A stretch of 64,000 bases of DNA from Eustoma russellianum. Its lineage: Eukaryota; Streptophyta; Magnoliopsida; Gentianales; Gentianaceae. The position numbers were made by a program, and so were the translations under genes. Shown here in pieces: positions 33,851-44,479 of this stretch (its first letter is position 1; every line of letters starts with the position of its first letter). The stretch is from the NCBI GenBank assembly GCA_036186865.1, contig AP025049.1, positions 23,446,027-23,510,026 of the forward strand, read 5' to 3'. The notes beneath the pieces are model-generated. The model did not search any database, was not told where the DNA came from, and saw only the letters and a program-made list of their open reading frames with translations.

Positions 33851-35247
33851 TAGGATGTATCAGTTGCTTCTGTGTGACTGGTAGGTTGTGATATGTTGGA
33901 CATGGGATGGCAGACTGGATCAGTGAAGTAAGAAGGCATGAATGAAGGGTTCATTTGATCTGAGCCAGTATATGGCTCAGAACGAAAGAGAAAGGTTGAT
34001 TCAAAGAACACAACATCTCTTGAGATATATACATCCCTGGTACTCAGGTTCTGCAAGATATATGCTTTTGTAGTATGTGACAGTCCAAGAAACACACTTC
34101 TGTGAGCTCTATCTTCAAACTTTTCTTTATGCGTATGAGTATTGGTTCCAAAGGCTAAGCAGCCAAAGTTTCTGAGGTTGCTGTATGTAGGTAATGTTTT
34201 GTATAGAATTTCATATGGAGTTTTATGTTGGAGAACAGGGGTAGGAGTAATGTTGATGAGGTACACTGAGTGTTGGATACAGAAACCCCAGTAAGAAGAT
34301 GACAGATGGGACTGGAACCTAAGTGCTCTTGCCACATTGGCGATATGTTGGTGCTTCCTTTCAACAATCCCGTTATGTTGAGGGGTGTTAACAAAAGTGG
34401 TCTGGTGCAATATACCATAAGAAGCATAGAACGCATTCATCTTGAATTCTTGTCTGTTGTCAGTTCTTATAGTTTTGATCATGGAATCAAAATGAACAGA
34501 CACAAAATGGTAGAAACTCTCAACAATAAATCTGGTTTCACATTTATTATTCATCAAGTACACCCAGTAGTATCTACTGCAATCATCAACTATTGTAACA
34601 AAGTAGTGTTGTTTATACAAAGTAGGGTATTTATATGGTCCCCAAATATCTATGTGTATAAGGGAAAAAAGGCTATCAGAGGATGAAGTAGAGATTGGAA
34701 ATGGATTTCTTTTCTGTTTTGCAAGGGGACAGACTGTACATGCACATTCAGAGTCTGGCACATGCACCATTGGCTCAATCTTCTGGACTTCCTTTAGCCT
34801 CTTTATAGACATATTTCCTAGTCTTGAATGCCACAACATACCATCTGAAAGGCTGGCTGTGCATGTCAGGTGGGATGAATGAGAAGCAGCTGGTTTTGGA
34901 TTGCCATGAAGGTGATATAGGCCTTGATCTACCTCAGCTGAACCAATCATCTTCTTGGTTCTGAGGTCTTGAATAAGGCAAACGTTGTAACAGAAAGCAA
35001 CAGCAAATAGGTTTGACTGAGTGAGCTTACTGAGTGACAAAAGATTAAATGCAAATGCTGGCACATAGAAGACATTGGTAAGGACTAGATTGGAGTTTAT
35101 ACTGACTGTGCCAACATGTGTGACTCTGGCTAGAGATTTGTCTGGCTGTGTTACTGAAATAGCTTCAATAGGACGATAGGAATCAAACAAATGAATGCAA
35201 GAATATATGTGATCACTAGTTCCAGAATCCAAAATCCATACATTCAA
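33850..35247 (-). pseudogene. Intronic Copia: protease end, integrase and linker
   Basis: 465 codons. WILDSGTSDHIYS carries the DSG protease motif. Then NVFYVPAFAFNLLSLSKLTQ, the zinc region MLWHSRLGNMSIKRLKEVQ and CTVCPLAKQKRNPF, and the core HIDIWGPYKYPTLYKQHYF, IRTDNRQEF and [20 protein letters not shown]. Note DNRQEF in place of DNGQEF. It ends at a TAA (33850-33852) after which the same frame continues into the RT linker. Confidence 0.9.
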
Positions 35248-35453
35248 GTTTGAAAACAGTACATACCTGAAGCATTACCAGAGGTTGTGGATTGCTGGGC
35301 TGACATAACAGCATGACGAACATTGTCCACAGCACTAGAATCAATCACACTCTTCCCCGCTCCTTCTTGTCGCTCCTGCAACAAACTCATCAGTTGGGCA
35401 TATTGCTCTTGTGTCAGCATAGGAGTCATTTGAGTCATACTGTTTCGTGATTC

Positions 35454-36536
35454 TTACATTCCCGGATTCACATCATCATATGCACCATACTCCTCATATT
35501 CTGCAGAATTGACATTGTCTCCTACCATCACACCACTGCCTTCGTTACTGACCATGTTTATATGACTCTTAGGCTTATATACTGGGGGATATCCGTGGTT
35601 TTTATAGCACTTATCAACTGTATGCCCAGTCATATTACAATGACTGCATATAGGAACTTTGCTATTGTTCTGAGTATATCTTTGCATTTCACGTCTAAAA
35701 CCTCTGCCATGCTGCCTCTGCCAAGCATTGTTCACGGAACCATCGCTATAGCCCCTAGATTCATATGTGTTGCCCCTTCCTGAACCATTGACATTCATCA
35801 CCATTGAAGGATTATTACTAAATCCATATTGACTTACTGAATAGTTTAACTTCCTTTCTAATTTCACCGCCATAGCAAACGCAGACTTTAAATCCGGTAA
35901 GGGAGTAGACAATAGCACTTGTGACTTTACTGCTTCAAACTGGTCATTCAGACCCTTCAAAAACTTAATCACACAATCATTTTCCACGAATTTGTTAATC
36001 TCAACTGTGAGATTACAGGTGCATCTTCTGCACGTATAAGCAGGCACTGATCTTAACACCAACAATTCTTCCCACAAACTTTTCAATTTTGTGTAATATT
36101 CAGTCACACTACTGTTTTCTTGCTTAATAGAATAGAATTCTTCCTGTATGTCTGAAAGCCTAAAGGAATCAGCATTGCCATACCTGAATTTCAAGTCATT
36201 CCAGATCTCCATTGCAGAATCCAGCCATATCACACTCTGGCTGATGCTGGGGGTCAAAGAGTTGATCAGCCAGGATGCCACCATATTGTTGGCCTTCATC
36301 CAAGAATTGTACCTTCTTGCTCCCTCTGTTGGTTTTTCAATCATACCATTCACAAACCCTATCTTATTCTTGGACTCCAACGCTCTCCTCACGGGCCTAC
36401 TCCAACCATGGTAGTTATTCCTGTCAAGCAACGGCTGAACCAAGACAGTAGAAGGATTATCACTTGGATGAATAAAGAATGGATCGTCTGATGGATCCAT
36501 TGGAATCGAAGGTGACGCAGAAGAAGAGGATGCCAT
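35454..36536 (-). pseudogene. Intronic Copia gag
   Basis: Start MASSSSASPSIPMDPSD at 36536 (the frame is open further upstream into the LTR). The capsid has DNPSTVLVQPLLDRNNYHGW, KNKIGFVNGMIEKP, WLINSLTPSISQSVIW and YYTKLKSLWEELLVL. The zinc knuckle CSHCNMTGHTVDKCYKNHG is intact at about 35580-35640. It ends with a TAA at 35454-35456; the next 60 codons in the same frame (MTQMTPMLTQEQYAQLM) belong to the same polyprotein. Confidence 0.85.
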
Positions 36537-36582
36537 TGAATTATTCTCTAACACAGGGAAGGTACCAAAATTCATCAAACAA

Positions 36583-36594
36583 GCTCTGATACCA
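36583..36594 (-). other. Primer binding site of the intronic Copia
   Basis: TGGTATCAGAGC on the minus strand, directly next to the 5' LTR start at 36595. Confidence 0.9.
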
Positions 36595-37103
36595 TGTGAA
36601 TTTTCTAACAATTCATTAAATTGCAATTGATTACAACAAAATCTAAACAAGAACAGCAAGAGGTTTGCTCATAGAGGCAAGAAGAAACGAAGGGAAGAAG
36701 ACGGAGAGAGAATTGAGATCAAATTCTGTTGCTGAATTTTTGTAACTGCTCTTCGGTTAGTTACATCGCAGAGCTAAAAGGGAAGAAAGAAAGCATCCGA
36801 TGCAGGATGTCAAAATCAACCCCAGACACACTTTGCATACTTCTAATTACATAAGGACAAAATAGTAATTTCACACATTTAAAATAATTCGCGCGTCTAA
36901 GTCTTCTTCCTCCTCAGCTCTCCTTTGCACCCTCTGCACACTCCCTACCATTTGCGTCCGTTCCCACGATAACTGTCTCCTTTCTTCAACATCCACTTGT
37001 CCATGTGACAGCTAAAGGTGTCAATCGTTGATTGGTCCCTTGATTTCAACATTAGCTCGCCAGTTTACCATTGACGTCTCAGTCATTTCTCATGGCTTCG
37101 ACA
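36595..37103 (-). repeat. 5' LTR of the intronic Copia
   Basis: 509 bp, starts TGTGAATTTTC and ends GGCTTCGACA on the + strand, followed by ATATT. Confidence 0.9.
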
Positions 37104-37184
37104 ATATTATTGTGATTTAAAGAATTACGATACATTACTTGAAACAGTAAGCAGATGAAAAATGGGCTAACGTTTTGCTGTTAG

Positions 37185-37369
37185 ATGGCACTTGGAAGAT
37201 TGGCCGCAAGGAAAAAGGTGGAGCTGAAGGTTCGAAAGTGCTTTCGATTTCAATCAGAAAGTTGCTGCAATATGATTGTGAAAACTTTGCGTGCAGTATG
37301 GATGACCTTAGATGTCCGCCAGGATGCTGGTGTGCAGAATTTTTCTATGATACATGTGATATACTGTAA
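37185..37369 (+). CDS. Exon 2: six-cysteine knottin-like domain and stop
   Basis: The acceptor TTTTGCTGTTAG precedes 37185. Joined in phase to exon 1 it gives a 116-residue precursor. The C-terminal part is YDCENFACSMDD then LRCPPGCWCAEFFYDTC: six Cys spaced C-x4-C-x6-C-x3-C-x1-C-x7-C, with the x3-C-x1-C core seen in inhibitor cystine-knot peptides such as squash inhibitors and legume albumin 1b. Basic residues (GRKEK, IRK) before it could be processing sites. Likely a secreted defence or inhibitor peptide; that function is inferred. Another frame from the ATG at 37185 (MALGRLAARKK, 63 codons) is open too but has no signal peptide or familiar domain. Confidence 0.6.
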
Positions 37370-37620
37370 GAAGTGATACCAAAAAGACCATATGGCTGAT
37401 TGTCGCTTTGAGATATCCATCAGAGTCGCGCGCGTAGAGATTTTTTGTAAGGCTAGCTTGGTTCTTACATGAAATTGATTGGTGAATAAGAATGCGTCTC
37501 TATTCCTTTGTGATCTTAGATGTGTTAACATTATGTAAATTATGTGGCGGATCGTTCTCTATAATCTTACATGTAACATGACGTTGAATAAATGCCTTTT
37601 TATTTTTATTAAGGGTTTGA
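37370..37620 (+). promoter_or_regulatory. 3' UTR with polyadenylation signal
   Basis: A perfect AATAAA at 37587-37592 lies about 220 bp after the stop codon, with a T-rich stretch (TTTTTATTTTTATTAA) just behind it. This fits the 3' end of the knottin-like gene. Confidence 0.5.
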
Positions 37621-37918
37621 TCCGCCTAAATATATACATATAATTATGGCAAAGAAAACAAGTAGTTCAGAATCATTCCTGCAGAAGCTTTTGGGCTACA
37701 AAGCCTCCCTTCATTTAGTTTCAAATGCGACAAATTCACTTGAACAAACAGAAGTAGGGGTGTTCATTCGAATTGTTTGGATGGAAGTTGAAATATTTTG
37801 ATCAAATGACTTGGATATATTGATTCGAGGTTAAATGAGTGGGATTCGAAGTTGCTTTCAATGGGTCGTAGATTGGTTTTGATAAAATCAGTCCTTTCGT
37901 CTATTACATTATACTAAC
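37621..37918. other. Spacer, no firm gene
   Basis: A short frame from 37647 (MAKKTSSSESFLQKLLGYK...) is open for about 50 codons, but no domain, intron or promoter supports it. Confidence 0.4.
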
Positions 37919-39050
37919 TGAATGTTCTTGAGGCGCCAATGCAGATGATTAGTGGTAGGAGGAAACACAACGTAACGGAATAACGAACAAATATTTTTTC
38001 CAAAATCAGAAACTACGGCGAGAATAATTGACACACGAATAATTTTAGTATAAAAAAATCCTAATTTAGGAGTAAAAACCAGGGTACCTTTAGTCACTTA
38101 AATCTCCACTATAATCAACAAGGAGCACAACAAGTTCTCTCTAGTTCAAACGAGAGGCATACCATATCATCAAGATCAAATAATCAATCTTGGAATATAA
38201 CAAGAATCGAGAGAGGAACAAAAAACACAAAGCTGAATTTCTACAGATAATCAGTCTCCGAAATCAATTGTTCGGACATACCTATAGATCTCCAAAATAT
38301 ATCTCCATCATTCTAAACGTACCCCTGTGTTTGCGAAAAATTTTGTCAAAGTTTGGTGACGATCCAACAATGTAAAACTTGGCGAAGTCTGATTTACTAG
38401 AGCCGAACAATGTTGCTATGAAAATTTCAAATTTTCCCTCTCCCTCTCTTTCTCTTGTTTTTTTTCCGACTCTTCTAATACTCTATGTCACCAATATGAC
38501 CTATGGTACCACCAATATGCTAATGGACTTATGGTTTAAGTTCTATTAAGTTATTGAGACTCTCCAAATAGAAGGGATAACCCAACAAACTCCTCCGACC
38601 CTCCAAATGGGAGGGATAACCCAACAAACTCCTGTGACACACTAGTTGGAGGGCAATACCAACCGAGAAGCCTTGCGAGAAATCCCAAACTTTTCTCTTG
38701 ACAAAACTTTTGGCAATAATGTCAGAACTACTTTCATCCATATGAATCTTCTCATGTTCCAACAAATTAGAATCCAAAGCATCATGAATCCAATAATAAC
38801 AAACATCAACATTTGCTCACCTTCTAAATTAAGGTTACCAGCTAACCGAGCACAACCCGAATAGATTGCATCTTCACTATCAGAGCAAACGTCTCGCTAA
38901 AATCAACACCTTTTATTTGGGTAAAAGGCTTAACGACCTAGCGAGCTTGTATCGATTGTGTGAAGTTCTTCCATCTTTCTTCACACGATAAACTCATTGG
39001 TTTTTTAACACTTTCTTTCCCTTTGGCAAGCACAAAACCTCTCATTTCAT
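37919..39050 (-). mobile_element. Copia relic: 3' LTR, RNase H end and RT start
   Basis: On the minus strand an LTR-like block begins TGTTGGGTTATCCCTCC (+ about 38629) and ends near 37919 (CCTCAAGAACATTCA). Just upstream of it lies EKIHMDESSSDIIAKSFVKRK, the end of Copia RNase H (family EKIHTDxxxxDMxTKxLxRxK). The RT piece around 38880-39010 reads LPKGKKVLKN, RYKLAR and VLGxAG with frameshifts. The part between RT and RNase H is deleted. The phrase GGGATAACCCAACAAACTCC occurs twice at the LTR edge (38575, 38613), a small tandem duplication. Confidence 0.65.
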
Positions 39051-39489
39051 AAATTGCATATCATCAATAACTTTCACATAAAGCGCATACTTCATAAAAC
39101 ATAACATACTTCTAAGTGATTCAATTTAATATGAAAACAGACTTGTAAAATATAATTTCGTAAAACTAATATCACAAAATACAAAAATGAGTTAGACCAC
39201 TTATCTCGTATCGGATACTTAATGACTTCTTGCCCTACAATTGAAACTAAGCAATTTTAGAATAAAGATTATTAATTAAAAATATCATTAAAATAACTAT
39301 TCTTGTGTAATTCTCTTAAGTATCCCTGTGATTGATCATGACAGCGTAACACCCAACTGATAACAATAGCCCTTTATAAGCAAACAGAACCACCAGTTCA
39401 CCCATAGTGTATAGTTATGAAGATTTAAATATTAGCATCTTCAAATATTTAGTTATTCATTTTTTCTTTTTCAATAGCAATTAAAGTAA
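39051..39489. other. Spacer and left target site of the split Copia
   Basis: AT-rich sequence without recognised features, ending in AGTAA (39485-39489), the left target duplicate of the element at 39490. Confidence 0.5.
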
Positions 39490-39859
39490 TGTAAAATAAT
39501 ATTTGACACTTCAAATCTGTCCTTTTCTGTATTCCAGTACATCAATTTATCGAGATACAATTGGACCTACAAAGATAAATCATATCTAATATACATTAAT
39601 CACTATCAATTAAGATAGTACAAATTATGGTAATGATAAATACGAATCAAATCAATCACAGATTTGCGATAATTAATAAGGATCAATCAGGTATGCCTAA
39701 TCTCTATCCAATCTCATGCCAGCTCAGCCACAGCGGTCAGCCCAGGTGGCCAGTCATAGTTGATTAGCTCGGCCTCAGCAACACTGGTCAGCTCGGCCGA
39801 GGTAGGTCAGGCAGGTCAGCAGGAAGGTCAGTTCAGCCGAGGTCAGCTCGGCCTTAACA
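39490..39859 (-). repeat. 3' LTR of the split Copia
   Basis: 370 bp, TGTAAAATAATA to CGGCCTTAACA. The last 170 bp repeat CAGCTCGGCC and AGGTCAG words. Confidence 0.85.
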
Positions 39860-39913
39860 CCTCCATCAAGTTGGCGCGTAGAGATTCAAAATGCCCAACT
39901 TAGACAGAAGAAA

Positions 39914-40849
39914 TCAAAAGTCTCGCATGCCGAGAGATTTGGTAATAATTTCGGCAAGATGATGAGAGCTCGAGACATGCAAGGGACGAATAAGGCCGTC
40001 AAGAATCGCGTCCCGCAGGAAATGGCAGTCAACTTTAATGTGCTTCGTGTGCTTATGAGAGACAGGATTGTGCGCCAAATGTAACGCTGACTGACTGTCT
40101 GTGAAGAGGGTGATCGGACCCTTATACAGAGAGTAGAAGAATCGAAGCAGACCTAGAAGCCATTTGAGTTCACAGGTAGTATGTGCCATCGCATGATATT
40201 ATGCCTCGGCTGAAGACCGAGAGACAGTAGTTTGTTTCTTAGTCTTCTAAGAAATTAGAGCTGTGCTGAGCTGAACAAAGTACGTAATAAGAGATCGGTG
40301 AGTAAGAGGAAAACTAGCCCAACCAGAGTCACATTAAGCAGTCAGGCGAAGGTCGCTAATGGAAGGAAAGAGAATCCCTTGACCTTGATGGCCCTTCAAA
40401 TATCGAACAACTTTGAGAGCCACATGCCAATGATCAGTACGCAGAGTCTACATAAATTTAGCTAATGTATGCACGGCATAGGAAAGCTCAGAACGAGTCA
40501 TAGACAAATACACCAGATGCCCAGCATGATGCCGATAAGGCAACTTATCATCTAAGAGTAAGCTAGTCGATTGAGACAGCTGATGTTGTTGTTCAAGCAG
40601 GATAGCAGAAGGCTTGGAAACCATTAAGCCACAATTTGCAATGCTATCAAGTGTGTATTTGTGCTGGGACACGAAAATTCCAGCTCGGCTATGGGCCACT
40701 TTGAGTCCAAGAAAGTACTTTAAAAGACCGAGATCCTTCATATGGAAGAAACGACTAAGATAGTCCTTAAGAATTTCCATAGCATGCGGAGAATTGCCAA
40801 CAAGAATAAGATCATCAACATAGACGAGAAGGTAAAGTTGAACAGGACC
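39914..40849 (-). pseudogene. Split Copia: RT C-terminal part and RNase H
   Basis: On the minus strand, VYVDDLILVGN (YVDD, about 40800-40835) is followed by AMEILKDYLSRFFHMKDLGL, LKYFLGLKVAHSRAGIFVSQ and SMTRSELSYAVHTLAKFM. Then RNase H: AHTTCELKWLLGLLRFFYSL, TLFTDSQSALHLAHNPVSHK, HIKVDCHFLRDAILDG and HHLAEIITKSLGMRDF. Stops around 40447 and 40200 interrupt. The N-terminal half of the same RT lies beyond the insertion, at 45571-46061. Confidence 0.8.
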
Positions 40850-41094
40850 ACGGATGTTGTGGCCCGCACCCCCAGGCTAGTGGAAAAAGGGACGGAAAGG
40901 AATTACGATAGAATTAAAGTGTAATCATTGCACCGCAATTGGTATAATAAGTGTGTAAATACACCTTAAATGAAAATGTAAGAACTACTAAAGCCTCATA
41001 CATGACCTAAGTATAAATAAGATAGGTACATAAAGAATTGTACATCATTTATTAGGAATTAAACTAAAAGAAAAAGAAATAACACATAAGAATA

Positions 41095-42330
41095 GTGGGA
41101 TATGACAAAATAGTAATTTCCCCCACCCCTACCTTCAAAAAAATCGTCCCCCACCACCACATGCAAGACAAATTTTCGTCTTACACTCCTCCTTCATCCA
41201 TCACATCATTCTTACACCTTTTGTACCTTCCTTACACATTAGTTGTCATTTTCCCAACCATACCATAAGACAAAACTCCTTCTCTTTACTTTTTCCAACC
41301 CCTCCCACAGTCAAGCCTCTTTCTTTTACCCTCTCCTTCCATCACTTTCTAGTATCCATCATTGCACTTTTACACATTTGATTTGCCACCACTCATTTTC
41401 ATGACACCTCATCATCCTTTCCCCACTACAATCCAAACACTCCTCTCTACTCTTTGCACTAATCTCGGCAGAAGGTGAAGAGTAGGAAATACTACTTCTC
41501 CTTTCCTAACACTCCACCTCCTATGCTTTTTCTTACACCATTTGACACTTTCTTTACACTACCATTTTTCCCTCCTCCCAACAAACACAAAGGACAAAGG
41601 ATTTTTTCGTTTCCTCTCCTACTAGGACCTTAAGGTCCAGACATAATGAAACAAGAAAATCATTTGTTCATCCAAGTCATTCCCATTTTATTTTGTCTTC
41701 TTATGCCACACCTTTCTACCAATCTTCTTACATGTAAATTTTCCTACAATCTTTCATTTTTATTTCTTCCATAAAGCCACCAAGAAGATTCTTTCCACTC
41801 CACCACCATTAGTAAATTTCGGCCAACCCAAGGAAACCAAGGCATAAAAACACATTTCATCCATAATCTCATTTCATTTTTGCATCCATCCCTCTCTCAC
41901 TTCAAAATTCCTCCCACCCTACTTCTTTCTCTCTAACCGAAACTCCCCCTTCTAAAGCCTTCATCGGTGAGTTGCATCTACAAGAAGGAGGCAAAGCTTT
42001 TCCATTCTCAAGTGAAGACACAAGTCACCAAACTTTAGAATCACTAAGGTGAGCCCTATTCTTCTGCTTAAACATCTCCCCTTCACCTATTTCCCTCACA
42101 AGGACTCAATATATCCTTCTTTTTAGACTTCATCCATGAGCCTCATAAAGGAGGAAAGAGAAGTGTTCTAACTTGAAGAAGAAGAAATATTCAAGGATTT
42201 CCAAGGTAAGATTCTTAAGAATTGAATTTATATAATCCTTAGGCATTATATCTCAAAATGACCAATCTTATTTCTAATTTGTCCTTAGGGCAGTGAGTCA
42301 ACAAGGAAGAAAAGGGAAGAAGCAATCTCT
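41095..42330. other. CT-rich non-coding stretch inside the 4.7-kb insert
   Basis: 41100-41960 on the + strand is dominated by C and T (CCTCC, CTTAC, CATCC words), typical of a long leader or LTR region. Splice-like AAGGTGAGCC occurs at 42047-42055. No coding frame. Confidence 0.45.
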
Positions 42331-43132
42331 TCTTCTTAAGTGTAAGAATTAGAGGAAAAGATAAGTATTCTTCCTAATTTCTTCATGCATGTTGTAAAGA
42401 TTGAGTCTTTGAGGTTAATCTCAAAGGTTTGGATCATGTATGCACCAAGTTTGAACGGAGTCCCTATGAGCTTGAAGAAATAACACTTGCATGTCATTTT
42501 GATGATAATTTTGACATAATCTTCATGTTGCATCATCAAGATAAGGATGGTAAAAGAAAGTTCTTGCATGTTAAAATCGAGAAAGGTACAAGCTTCATAT
42601 GTCCATGCATGTAATTTTCTTATGATCATCATCATATCCAAAGTCTTCACTTGCGTCCTCATGACAATTGCCCACATGAATGTCATTGGATTTGTTAAGA
42701 AGCATGTATAAAATTACCTTGCATGTACCTAAAAAGGAATAAAAACCATGCTTGTAGATGTACTAACTTTTGGCCCAAAGAAGTGATATGTATGACTTGA
42801 TTCTTCGTTGGATACAACCGTGTATGGAGGTGTACACATTAGTCTTGCATGTACTTGAAAATGTATGAAAAAAGAATTCTTGTATACACAAGCTCTAAAA
42901 TTTCGGCCCAAATGAGAACTTTGCATATCATTATAATGGTTATTTAACTCCAGTCATAAATGTTTGTGACTAAGTGTAAATGGTATAAAAATTTTGCATG
43001 AGAATACAAGTTAACAAAAGACAACAATTATGTGGGTGTGTGCATGTGAGATTCGGCCAAGTGATCATGAATGGTATTGTGATGATAAATTGTGTGGGTG
43101 ACACCATATGTAAATTTCATAATGAATATATG

Positions 43133-43135
<3 letters not shown>

Positions 43136-43190
<55 letters not shown>
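43136..43190. repeat. (TA)n microsatellite
   Basis: About 27 uninterrupted TA units. It directly borders the left copy of the 15-bp repeat flanking the transporter fragment. Confidence 0.95.
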
Positions 43191-43194
<4 letters not shown>

Positions 43195-43198
43195 GTAC

Positions 43199-43556
43199 GA
43201 GCGATTAATGGACATCCCACGCCTTTTTTTTCATGGAATTGGTAATCCTTTGAGGCATGAAAAACCTGTTTGGTCAGACAAAAACAGAAGATTGGCTTTT
43301 GAATTCTGATGAGAGTGAAGCAATGGCCTCACTAACTGTCAAGAAAAGGCTGCCTTCTCTTGCTAATTCCTTGGCATCATCGGCGCACTGCAATTTTTCC
43401 ATCACATCTCCAAGAGGATTTACCAGCACAATCTGCGAAACACAGATATCATAGGATCATCAAATCCCTGGAAACTCTGTTACAACGAAGTTTAAGCAAA
43501 AGGAAAGGTTACGTATAATCTTTTTACTTGCCTGAATATCACTCTTGTCTATAGCC
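43199..43556 (-). pseudogene. Captured fragment of a SULTR3-type transporter gene (last exon)
   Basis: Minus-strand exon 43274-43432 (52 codons and TGA) reads IVLVNPLGDVMEKLQCADD, then KELAREGSLFLTVSEAIASL. This is the C-terminal STAS region of plant sulfate transporter-like proteins, closest in memory to SULTR3;4 (VNPLxEVxEKLQRADE, FLFLTVAEAVASLS). The acceptor is TTTCGCAG; the upstream intron (43433-43531, 99 bp) begins GCAAGT, a GC-AG intron. A short exon end (AIDKSDIQ) lies before it. The rest of the gene is absent. Direct repeats ATATATATGTCGTAC (43184-43198, 43557-43571) flank the fragment. In the family the STAS domain regulates anion transport; this piece cannot act as a transporter. 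Confidence 0.7.
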
Positions 43557-44479
43557 ATATATATGTCGTACATGAATCAACAAGTTGTAAAAGTGTATGT
43601 GTGTGTTATGTCATTCTCGGCCAAGTGGCCACTTTGATGGCTTGGATGATAATTTGGATCTTTATTGGTGTTTATATGTATGAATTTGGACAATGCATAA
43701 GATGTGAATGGTAAAATTGCGAAAGTACAACTAATAGGTTAAATGAGTAACCAAACAAAGAGAGGGAGGCTTTAGTCATTTAAACTAAAACAACTAACAA
43801 AGACAAAACGGTAAACTCAACAATTTAGTCAACACAATATAGTGGGCTGTCGTTATAAGGACTTTAAAATATAACATAAAAAGGATTAATTGGGATAAGA
43901 GTATAGTAATTAAATCCAAAAGTAGGCTGAATTTAAGGATTAATACCTTGGGTCCTACAAAGGAGCAAAATGGTGATTGTACCTCGGAAAATGATATGGT
44001 ACAAGAGCCAACCATCAGACTTAAGTTATGGAATTATTAGTGGTGTGAAATCAGCCTACACCGAGTCTACTCTCATGCATACGACAAAGTTATTTTAAAA
44101 GCGACACGTTTTATCTTACGATGCATATTTACAGAAGTGTTTATCACTTGAAACATTTTAAAATGAGTTTTAAATGACATGTTTTCAGAGATGACTTTAT
44201 CACGTCAAAAGTTTATAAAATGATTTTAACAAACCGTACCTTGCGACGACTCACTCCATATGAGACAAGATATGTTGTTTGGACAGCTTACATGCATGTT
44301 CAGAGGCCGCCTGACATCAGACGTAGTAATGAGGATGTCAGGGGCAATATCTGTTCTGATACACCTTTCGTTGGGCGTTTTCTGTCTATCACCTCATGTC
44401 GCTGGAACCTAGGTGAGAGGTTGGCGTCATATGGTGAGTTTATGTTTAAGTTCTGGGATCCGAGATCTTTGCCAATGAG

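Larger units (their letters stand above)
31406..37103 (-). mobile_element. Complete Copia element in the intron, minus strand, TSD ATATT
   Basis: LTRs 31406-31912 (3') and 36595-37103 (5') enclose gag and pol, and perfect ATATT repeats flank it (31401-31405, 37104-37108). PBS TGGTATCAGAGC is at 36583-36594 on the minus strand; a GAGGAGGA purine tract adjoins the 3' LTR. The LTRs differ at about 15 of 508 positions, a fairly recent insertion. gag-pol is nearly complete but has nonsense codons at 35454-35456 and 33850-33852 and frameshifts near 35246 and 32060. Domain order protease-integrase-RT-RNase H is that of Copia. Confidence 0.9.
29967..37184 (+). other. Large intron enlarged by transposons
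   Basis: Ends are GTGATC and TGCTGTTAG, in phase 1. Of 7218 bp, 5.7 kb are the Copia element at 31406-37103 and about 0.9 kb a hAT-like element at 30121-31020, leaving roughly 0.6 kb of older intron. A second donor-like site CTCGCTG/GTAAGTTC at 31371, after a CT-rich stretch, could be an alternative first exon. Confidence 0.5.

Noticed and set aside
37646..37800. Short frame MAKKTSSSESFLQKLLGYK
   Set aside because: Looks protein-like at first, but lies in spacer after a polyadenylation signal without promoter, introns or known family.
42429..42686. Overlapping plus and minus frames in the 4.7-kb insert
   Set aside because: No retrotransposon or host motif; AT-rich sequence of this length gives such frames by chance.
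43136..43190. (TA)n tract considered as a replication origin or matrix attachment site
   Set aside because: A simple microsatellite explains it; nothing else supports a special role.
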